A stretch of 36,060 nt of DNA from Chrysophaeum taylorii (Eukaryota; Sar; Pelagophyceae; Pelagomonadales; Pelagomonadaceae): positions 1 through 36,060 of the forward strand of contig JAQMWT010000018.1 in the NCBI GenBank assembly GCA_029834535.1, written 5' to 3'. Positions 28,794-36,060 of this stretch are shown piece by piece. The position numbers and the translations under genes are program-made. The notes under the pieces were generated by a model that made no database searches, was not told where the DNA came from, and saw only the letters and a list, made by a program, of their open reading frames with translations. Numbering within the stretch: the first letter of the stretch is position 1; each line of letters starts with the position of its first letter.

Positions 28794-29091
28794 GCTTGCG
28801 CCGGTCGCGGGGCGCACGAGATAGCGCCCATGCAGCACGTGGGAGAATACGGGCAGCCGGCACGGGTTAGTGTATTCGTTCTGCGCCACGTCAATATTCT
28901 TACACTCCACGTCATCGTCGATATAATCCTGAACCCTCCGAGAGAGAGATTTTTATCTGAAATCAGAGTAGAATAAATCAAACAATACATGCCGCGTTTG
29001 GCTAATGGACGTTGAGCCTACAATGCTGCAAAATCCCAAATGTAGGTTTCCCGGACAATCGTTTGGGGTACACGAGGACATCTGGCGCATC
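28794..29091. other. Downstream flank of the GC-rich locus, no gene seen
   Basis: AT-rich relative to the locus. AATAAATCA at 28973-28981 and the nearby CAATACAT could serve as a poly(A) signal for the plus-strand locus. Ends where the A2' LTR starts (29092). Confidence 0.5.
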
Positions 29092-29701
29092 TGCAGAGAA
29101 ATCTGCTACCTCTTACCCTTATCCGTCCGTTGAGAACGTGATCTCTTCCTTGCCCTTCTTCTTCCTTTCTACACAGTCAATTAGTCCTCTGATTTGTGCT
29201 TAAGCTCACCATCATGGTCTAGCGCGTCCCGAGGTATGTAGCACTATACACGTTACCTTTCTCGTGTAGTTCTAGATGCCGCCTGTCGTGTTCTGAGGAT
29301 ATAGGGAACATACCTTTTCATTCCCCGAATTAAATACTCCCAGACGTTCATGATGAGACGGGATGGCTTCCCAGGTGACTTACCACTGCTTGCTAAATGC
29401 TCTGCAGGTTATGGGCCCAGGCGGGTCCCTGAGAAATCATGTGTCAGCATGCACGTAACCTATGGGTTTTGGACTGTTACCGCGCCGGTCCAGCCTCGAC
29501 ATGTAGACACGCTTGTCAATAAAACGCCATTACCATTGGGCTGTATATAGCATATTTTGCTCACGTGATCGTGTAACCTTGTGTGCACCTGTTCATAGTA
29601 TCGTATTGTCATGTCAATGTTGATGTGTGTGTAAGTTGGCTAACCTGTACTCTTGCACACATGTTATGGGATATTTTGGGTACGTCCACTCATACATTCC
29701 A
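29092..29701 (+). repeat. 5' LTR of A2'
   Basis: 610 bp, TGCAGAGAAATCTGC to ACATTCCA. It contains CCATTGGGCTGTATATAG with TATATA at 29543-29548. No SINE is present between GAGAAATCATG and GCACGTAACC (about 29430-29455), which gives the empty site for the insert in A1'. Confidence 0.75.
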
Positions 29702-29926
29702 TGGCAATGCACCCAACAAGCTCCTTGAGAGCACCAAAAATAGCCAGCTGCCTGAGTGACTACGCTTAGCGACACTACTCTGGACTCACAGCTTGCACAG
29801 TCGTCAAATAGACATTTTACCATCGAAAACGAATGAGTGTACATAGACACAGATAGACAGACCCCCTTAGAATGTCTAGACAGTGTCAACTGCGTGACTG
29901 AACCCATAGGTTCCCCGTCAACTGCT

Positions 29927-31056
29927 ATGGCAGAACACGCAGCACGAGCCGCACCTAAGACGATCACAGGTGCGGACATAATATCCACCGGAATCAAATT
30001 CTCGATCGCGCTTTCCTGGAATGGAAGACCGATAGGGCTGCTGATCTCCGTTTAGCTGTTGATGAGTTGCCATATATCAGGAATGGCACTTCACCAATGA
30101 AGCCTTCCCCAACGTACCTGATGCAGAAGTAGCTCAGCTAGCTACTGTCTGTTACGACAATGAAGTCAAGGCATTACGTCCTGAAATCAACGTTCGTTTC
30201 TTAGAAGAGGAACGAATCTTAAATCGCGCGCACCCGAAGGCATTAGCTTTCGACACCCGTGTTCGTGCCCCTGTTACCATGCTTTCGTTAACTGCTGCTG
30301 ACTGGCACACATATCAGAACACGTATGCTACATTCTTGCATACTTACTTCAATCTTGAAAGTGTTGGAAAACCAGCACTTGCGGCCTGGCCCGCCATCAA
30401 TAAGGTATAAACAAAAGTCATTTACCCAAAAAGGCTCGAGCCATTATGCTCATTGCCTTTCGTCACTACGAGTATGGCACGACAACGGATGTGTCCTACT
30501 TGAAACAGCAGTTTAACTCTGTTGTTTATGATCCTAACTGGTATGTCCATGTATTTATCGAAGCTGTCCTAGCATTCAGGCAAATCTCTTACCAACTTAA
30601 CCAGGAAGAGACTGACCTTCAATTCGACTTTGGTGCTCTTTGTATAAAAATTTATGAAGAGATACATCGGCATTATGCCGATAATACCAGCAACAATCGT
30701 TACGATCGTGGTTGGGTAGATTGGTGTTATATGTATGAAACCCGATCTTCATCTCGGCCTGTGCCAGAAGCTGACCGATTGTGTCACCCTACCAACCCTA
30801 GCTATATCTCAGAATACGCATTCGACTTATATAATGTAGTATCAAATGGGTCGAACAAAATACGCTTAGAACGCCCTGTTTCTTGGCAACCCTATGTCGA
30901 AGGATTAACATCTCAACCAAAGCCAACGTTACTACTTACAAACACGCTGGATTTATCAGACAAAAGTCTGACTCAAACTGCTAACACACTCGCCTTCATT
31001 ACTGCGTCTCAACCTTGTACATCTCCCACGTTTAATGCTAGACGCTTGCGTAACTC
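29927..31056 (+). pseudogene. gag: Gag fragment of A2'
   Basis: ATG 29927 begins MAEHAARAAPKTITGADI. A deletion of about 180-190 bp after GADI joins out of frame to the region encoding NQILDRV, and the product stops at 30055. Further on the gag frame is open from about 30446 to 31069 (LIAFRHYE to RRLRNS), then runs a few codons into R. It keeps more of the frame than the left copy (10389-11512). Confidence 0.75.
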
Positions 31057-31467
31057 TGGAGAGATTTGACCCTCTCCGGGTACATGGTAGAGACTGCGTG
31101 CAGTCTTGTGCGTGTACAGACCATTCCGCTTGTCACATGCTACTACACAAGGTAGGGATTTAAGCCCTAACTCCTTAAGGACATTAGGTCCCATATAAGC
31201 GTTTACACTGACAACGAGGAACGAAGCCTCCATTACTTAAACAGACAACCCCATACCTGACGGTACGCACCTGGAGGTCTACTCCTTGTTGGGAGTGAAT
31301 TGCAGATCTAATTCTTCATAATCTGAGATAAAAGGGCGGAAGGGGGTAAGGAAGGAAAGAGGGAAAGCCGTATTACGGAGAGAAAACCCTCTTGCAGAGA
31401 TAGGTGTGAAAGGCGTGAAATGTTCCAGTGTCGTACACATAATAGTGTAGCTCTCTGGACCCCCTCA
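31057..31467 (-). repeat. Repeat R, outer right copy
   Basis: TGGAGAGATTTGACCC to CCCCTCA on the plus strand, 411 bp, TG...CA ends. It carries the paired hairpins seen in the other copies, and interrupts the gag of A2' between codons for ...LRNS and the rest. Confidence 0.65.
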
Positions 31468-31576
31468 ACGTGTGAAAGTGGTTTATGCGTTTCAGACGTT
31501 CTTGAGGCGGAACTTGTGCAATATACATGAGAACAGCGAACAATGGAACAAACAACAACAAAACAAGACAAATTAA

Positions 31577-32764
31577 TTATGATGTCGAGCGTGTTGTGAT
31601 ATTACGTAAAGAAGCGGTATCGGTATCCACAACATCAGATGTGTGGTCCAATTCATCCTCGCTATTATCGTCCAGTTCCTTTAACTCTGGAGAAGACGAG
31701 TTGTGATCATCGGAGGATAGGTCGTTAGCGGTATTGTGTGTAGTCATAGCATCACTCAAGGTGACCAAGGGTGCCATAACAGACGAGAGGAAGGACATAG
31801 CAGCGTCTGGTGTTAAAGCGTGTAGATCCAAAGCAGGAATAACATGATCCTTTGCATCGGACATCGCTGCATGTAAATTGTGGGCTGCGTTGTCGATTAG
31901 AACATGCTGTGCCTCATCATACGTATCTGGAGGGAACTGTCCAACAGAAGAAATGAGCGAGCGTGCAATTATGTGGACAAAGACAGCGAAGGTTGGGATT
32001 ATATTGTCCTGATGCATCTGAAGACTCGAAAGTATGTTATCCAACAGGGCCACATGCTTGATGTTCTCGGTCATTTGAGTATTTAGTGTGTCGTAAGCTT
32101 CTTGCATCTGGGTTAGAGCATTTAGCGCAACCGATAGCTGTTGATCTCGTGCCATCAATTGCTGTTCACTGTTAGTGAGACGTGAAGATAAAGACTGAAC
32201 CTCTTCTTTTAATTGGCGTAAAGATTCAGCCATATTGTCGTTAGCTTTATCTGGCGTGGGTTCAGCGGATGGATTATCGGTTGGTGCTGGTGTCACATCT
32301 TCAAATGAGGTATTATCTGAAAAGGCATCAATTATAGTAGAGGGGTTGCCAACCTGGACTAGCACGTTTTTAAAGGCGGATTGATGATCAGGTGAAAGTT
32401 GGCGAAAGTAGTTGAGCATTGGCGGTACCGTCTCTGAAGAAGTCGCGTTAAGTTGGTGAGAAACGTCATTAACGAAGCGTTCGATGAGCACATTAAGTAG
32501 CTCATCAGGATTGGTGACTACACAGGTTTTATCTTCAATGGACTGTAACAAAGACCAAGCTGCTACAAGGATCTCAAGATTTACGCTCGAGATATAAGGC
32601 AACTGAAGCAAGAGAGGGGCATTAGCGTCAGGGTTGATAATGATTTTAGAAGCATCGACGTTAAAGCTTTCCATATGCTGCATGAGCGCCTCTTTGAGCA
32701 GCTTGTTAATAGCAATGGACTTTCCAAGGCGGAGGATGCATAGTGAAGGGTAAGGGTCGACCAT
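31577..32764 (-). CDS. 395-aa coiled-coil protein, right copy
   Basis: ATG at 32764 in AAGATGG context, stop at 31577. Same domain plan as 8681-9868. Differences are few single-residue changes (for example Pro to Ser in RQLPPD, Tyr to Asn in VGYPS, Ile to Thr in DNISF, Thr to Ala near the end), with no indel over 1188 bp. This is strikingly cleaner than the PH/GC-rich part of the same arms. The pol stop TAG at 32776-32774 precedes the ATG by 9 bp, so the ORF could be translated by reinitiation or as a separate message. No known function. Confidence 0.72.
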   Translation of the reverse strand: MVDPYPSLCILRLGKSIAINKLLKEALMQHMESFNVDASKIIINPDANAPLLLQLPYISSVNLEILVAAWSLLQSIEDKTCVVTNPDELLNVLIERFVNDVSHQLNATSSETVPPMLNYFRQLSPDHQSAFKNVLVQVGNPSTIIDAFSDNTSFEDVTPAPTDNPSAEPTPDKANDNMAESLRQLKEEVQSLSSRLTNSEQQLMARDQQLSVALNALTQMQEAYDTLNTQMTENIKHVALLDNILSSLQMHQDNIIPTFAVFVHIIARSLISSVGQFPPDTYDEAQHVLIDNAAHNLHAAMSDAKDHVIPALDLHALTPDAAMSFLSSVMAPLVTLSDAMTTHNTANDLSSDDHNSSSPELKELDDNSEDELDHTSDVVDTDTASLRNITTRSTS

Positions 32765-32773
32765 CTTGTTGAG

Positions 32774-33020
32774 CTATGGGTTGTTGTAAGCCAAGTAACG
32801 TGCGAAATCTGCTGAAGAGCGGAGCTCCGAAGGGTTTAGTAAATCCATCAGCAATGTTTTGAGTACCGGAAACATGATGTAGACGTATACGTTTTAACTG
32901 TACGTAGTCGCGAATACGGAACCAGCGTGTGCTGATAGCTTTGGCCTTGGTCGCACTGTCGGGATTATTTGATAGATGGATAGCAGAAGCAGAGTCTCCA
33001 AGTATAGGACTGTTACGTAT
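32774..33020 (-). CDS. Copia RNase H C-terminus, in frame
   Basis: Minus-strand frame is open from the A1' insertion to a TAG at 32774: ILGDSASAIHLSNNP, WFRIRDYVQLKRIRLHHVSG, TQNIADGFTKPSELRSS, DFARYLAYNNP. These are the last catalytic Asp region and the usual C-terminal I-A-D-x-x-T-K-P block of copia RNase H, which degrades the RNA strand during reverse transcription. The N-terminal catalytic residues are missing (A1' inserted upstream), so it is a fragment. Confidence 0.82.
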
Positions 33021-33374
33021 TGCAGAGGAATCTGCTGCCTCTTACCCTTATCCGTCCGTTGAGAACGTGATCTCTTCCTTACCCTTCTTCTTCCTTTCTA
33101 CACAATCAAATAGTTCTCTGATTTGTGCCTACGCTCATCATCATGGTCTAGCGCGTCCCGAGGTATGTAGCACTATACACTGTACCTTTCTCGTGTAGTT
33201 CTAGATGCCGCCTGTCGTGTTCTGTGGATATAGGGAACATACCTCTTCATTCCCCGAATTAAATACTCCCAGACGTTCATGATGAGACGGGATGGTTTCC
33301 CAGGTGATTTACCACTGCTTGCTAATGCTCTGCAGGTTATGGCCCCAGGCGGGTCCCTGAGAAACCATGTGGTT

Positions 33375-33772
33375 AACTAACTAACTAACTAACTTCAGAC
33401 CTCTCCCGAGCAAGGGAGCCAGGCCGGACAGGCAGGAGCCGATCCGGCATCACTGAGGAAAATCACGCAGTTGGGGCTGAGGCGAGGGACGAGGACTCGT
33501 TGATGACGGACCGCCACTGCGCGCGGTCTTGTGCGAAGTCGTGCAAAAGCGTCGCAGGCCGCAAACGTGTTGGTCCACGAACAATCGACCTGTCCGTCGC
33601 GTTCTGCCCAACCGAGCGAACCCCATCCCAGCGCGGACTTTCCGGGTGCTAACCGGCCAGCCCGGGAGGCGAGCAGGCACTGTCTCACTCCGGGACGGCC
33701 GGGGCCGCCGCAGGGAGCAAGCGTGTTAGGCGCCGTCCTCCATCGCAACCAATGGTTAGCGATCGCAGGGTA
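33375..33772 (-). mobile_element. SINE-like retroposon in A1' LTR
   Basis: Reverse-complement partner of 7675-8072. Flanked by ACCATGTGGTT (33364-33374) and ACCATGTGTT (33773-33782). The tail is (CTAA)n at 33375-33392. Near-identical to the left copy, with a few small indels in the GC-rich body. Confidence 0.75.
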
Positions 33773-33880
33773 ACCATGTGTTAAAACGTGCACGTAACCT
33801 ATGGGTTTTGAACTGTTACCGCGCCTGTTCAGCCTCGCCACGTAAACACACTTGTAAATAACGCCATTACCATTGGGCTG

Positions 33881-33887
33881 TATATAA
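33881..33887 (+). promoter_or_regulatory. TATA box in the A1' LTR
   Basis: TATATAA preceded 9 bp earlier by ATTGG. Matches the LTR promoter block of A1 and A2'. Confidence 0.6.
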
Positions 33888-34263
33888 TACTTTTTTTGCA
33901 CACGTGATCGTGTAACCTTGTGTGCACCTGTTCATAGCATCGTATTGTCATGTCAATGTTGATGTGTGTGTAATTGGCTAACCTGTACTCTTGCACACAT
34001 GTTATGGAATATTTTGGGTACGTCCACTCGTACATTCCATGGCAATGCACTTAACAGGCTCCTTGAGAGCACCAAAACAAACCAGCTGCCTGTGTGACTA
34101 CGCTTAGCGACACTACTCTGGACTCACAGCTTGCACCGTCGTCAAATAGGCATCTTTCCATCGAAAACGATGAGTGTACATAGACACCCATAGACAGACC
34201 CCCTTATAATGTCTAGACAGTGTCAACTGCGTGACTGAACCCACAGGTTCCCCGTCAACTGCT

Positions 34264-36060
34264 GTGGCAGAACACGCAACACGAGCCGCACGTAATGCGA
34301 TCACAGGTGCGGATATATTGAAGCTCGAAGCTCCTGTAGTCGAGTTTCTTAATGAAGGGAGCCGCTTCCAGCTTCAGAACCGCAAGGTATCGTTGCAAAT
34401 CAAGCATATCAAGCAATTACTACGGTCCAGTCATGCCGATGCTTTCCTCGGGTACGACTCGTATGAAGCATATACTCGGTCATGCAAGGACTACGAAATC
34501 CTCCGGAATCAAATTCTCGATCGCGTTTTCCTGGAATGGAAGACCGATAGGGCTGCTGATCTCCGTTTAGCTGTTGATGAATTGCCCCCTGAGTATCAGG
34601 AATGGCATTTCACCAACGAAGCTTTCCCCCACTTACCTGATGCAGAAGTAGCTCAGCTAACTACTGTCTGTTACGACTATGAAGTCAAGGCATTACGTCC
34701 TGAAATCAATGCTCGTTTCTTAGAAGAGGAACGAATCTTAAATCGCGCACCCGAAGGCATTAGCTTTCGACACCCGTGTTCGTGCCCCTGTTACCATGTT
34801 TTCGTTAACTGCTGCTGACTGGCACACTTATCAGAACACGTATGCTACATTCTTGCATACTTACTTCAATCTTGAAAGTGTTGGAAAACCAGCACTTGCG
34901 GCCTGGCCCGCCATCAATGAGGTATATAACAAAAGTTATTTACCCAACAAGGCTCGAGCCATTATGCTCATCGCCTTTAGTCACTACGTCTGTTACGACT
35001 ACTGATGTGTCCTATTTGAAACAGCAATTTAACTCTGTTGTTTATAATCCTAACTGGTATGTCCATGTATTTATCGAAGCTGTCCTAGCATTTAGGCAAA
35101 TCTCTTACCAACTTAACCAGGAAGAGACTGACCTTCAATTCGACTTTGGCACTCTTTGTATAAAAATCTATGAAGAGATACATCGGCATTATGCCGATAA
35201 TACCAGCAACAATCGTTACGATCGTGGTTGGGTAGATTGGTGTTATATGTATGAAACCCGATCTTCATCTCGGCCTGTGCCAGAAGCTGAACGATTGTGT
35301 CACCCTACCAACCCTAGCTACATTTTAGAATGCGCATTAGACCTGTACAATGTAGTATCAAATGGGTCGAACAAAAGACGCTTAGAACGCCCTGTTTCTT
35401 GGCAACCCTATGTCGAAGGTTTATCATCTCAACCAAAGCCAAAGTTACTACTTACAAACACTCTGGCCTCAGCAGACGAAAGTCTGACTCAAACTGCTAA
35501 CACACTCTTCTTCATCACTTCGTCCCACCTTGGTACATCTTCCACGTTTAATGCTATACGCATGCGTAACTCTAATGATGCTCGCCAGCCTTTCTCTCGC
35601 AGCGATTTATCGTATTATCGTTCTGGTGATTCTTACGTCACCAAGAAAACTGCTGGACGGTCCCATGACCGTCCAATTTACCCCCGCACTTTTGACAGGT
35701 CCTCTCGGTCTAACATGAAATTATTATATCGAACAAACCACACCTTAATCACCCTGCGAACAGTGTAGTGAACTTATGAAGCATGTGACAGATAATGATA
35801 CCACGGCTCAGCTACAACCGAATATCAACAAGTTATTTGAGACTCTATTACAATCAGCTGACATTCTGTCAACGACATCTACTGAGGATAACAGTAGTTT
35901 ACTTCGTCTAAACGAACAGCTCATGTTTGCAGAAGACATCATTTGTGATGTAGACGTTCATCTATCCTCGACCGAAAAGTCGTTAAACTACGTGGAGCCA
36001 CAACACCATACTGTTGTTACTGCTCCCACCCAAAGGCAACTCCTTCTACTACAAACACAC
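34264..36060 (+). pseudogene. gag: Gag of A1', start codon lost, frameshifted
   Basis: The codon equivalent to ATG 7188 is GTG here (34264, GCTGTGGCAGAA). The protein sequence is otherwise conserved (GADILKLEAPVVEFLNEG onward). Two-base losses relative to A1 occur near 34745 (GCGCGC to GCGC), 34988 (ACGAGTC to ACGTC) and 35768 (GCGAGAAC to GCGAAC), each changing frame. The SLNY block TEKSLNYVEP survives near 35970-35990. The region between 35462 and 35500 retains the bases whose loss breaks the A1 frame, so A1 and A1' carry different lesions. Cut by the window edge. Confidence 0.78.

Larger units (their letters stand above)
29092..31056 (+). mobile_element. Copia element A2', truncated (right-arm partner of A2)
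   Basis: LTR 29092-29701, candidate primer site TGGCAATGCACCC at 29702, leader, gag from ATG 29927, cut by R at 31057. The junctions with the GC-rich flank and with R are identical to those in the left arm. Confidence 0.78.
31057..33020 (-). mobile_element. Element C' (right-arm partner of C)
   Basis: On the minus strand: RNase H end, stop, 9-bp gap, 395-codon ORF, spacer 31468-31576, and R 31467-31057. A1' starts at 33021. Near-identical to C, with the pol end intact. Confidence 0.65.
33021..34039 (+). repeat. 5' LTR of A1', interrupted by a SINE
   Basis: TGCAGAGGAATCTGC start to ACATTCCA end, followed by TGGCAATGCAC. The TATA core is at 33881-33887, after CCATTGGGC. Contains the SINE 33375-33772. 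Without it, about 610 bp. Confidence 0.75.
22071..36060. repeat. Right arm of giant inverted duplication
   Basis: This is the partner of the left arm, in opposite orientation and with the same order of genes and nested transposons. It carries the better copies of the PH gene, the GC-rich locus and the RNase H end, but a worse copy of the A1 gag. It runs off the right edge inside gag, at the point matching about 5390 on the left, so the palindrome is longer than the window. Confidence 0.93.
33021..36060 (+). mobile_element. Copia element A1' (right-arm partner, gag runs off edge)
   Basis: LTR 33021-34039 with a SINE, candidate primer site at 34040, gag from about 34264. Pol lies beyond the window. 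Inserted in element C' at 33020/33021. Compared with A1, gag has lost its start codon and has three two-base deletions. Confidence 0.85.

Overview
The window reads as nuclear DNA from a eukaryote rich in transposons. The evidence is copia-type LTR retrotransposons with TATA-bearing LTRs, short retroposons with (TTAG)n tails and target-site duplications, and a PH-domain protein. I see no operons, bacterial-style gene packing or rRNA/tRNA genes. The lineage cannot be fixed from the sequence; a unicellular eukaryote or alga with few introns would fit. No CRISPR array is present.

The dominant feature is one very large imperfect palindrome. The left arm (about 5390-18456, continuing to base 1 and beyond) and the right arm (22071-36060, running off the window) are reverse complements of each other. 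They carry the same insertions at the same positions. A unique centre of about 3 kb holds one coding cassette flanked by inverted copies of a roughly 0.4 kb repeat (R).

Order from the left edge inward: (1) copia element A1 on the minus strand, with RT, a proline-rich linker, integrase, an unassigned segment, protease, gag and the 5' LTR, the LTR being split by a SINE-like retroposon; (2) element C, a 3' piece of a copia pol gene (RNase H end) followed 9 bp later by a 395-codon coiled-coil ORF and repeat R; (3) element A2, a second, truncated gag plus LTR; (4) a GC-rich locus of unknown function; (5) a short intergenic region with 32-bp direct repeats and a TGACGTCA palindrome; (6) a divergently transcribed PH-domain gene; (7) R and the central cassette. 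The right arm repeats this list in reverse, up to gag of A1'.

The right-arm copies of the PH gene (23184-24713) and the GC-rich locus (25282-28793) are long and mostly open. The left-arm copies (12647-17536) are broken by dozens of small deletions with few substitutions. That may be independent decay or low consensus quality. The copia-derived parts of the two arms are much more alike.

Nesting gives a chronology. A2 lies beside the GC-rich locus; C lies in A2's gag; A1 lies in C's RNase H; the SINE lies in A1's LTR. All of this precedes the inverted duplication. Two further SINE copies, one on each side of the centre and at non-equivalent sites, must be later. Points worth following are the palindrome itself, a recurring Ser-Leu-Asn-Tyr motif at the polyprotein module boundaries of A1, the unrecognised coiled-coil ORF family (three copies), and the unrecognised PH and GC-rich gene pair.
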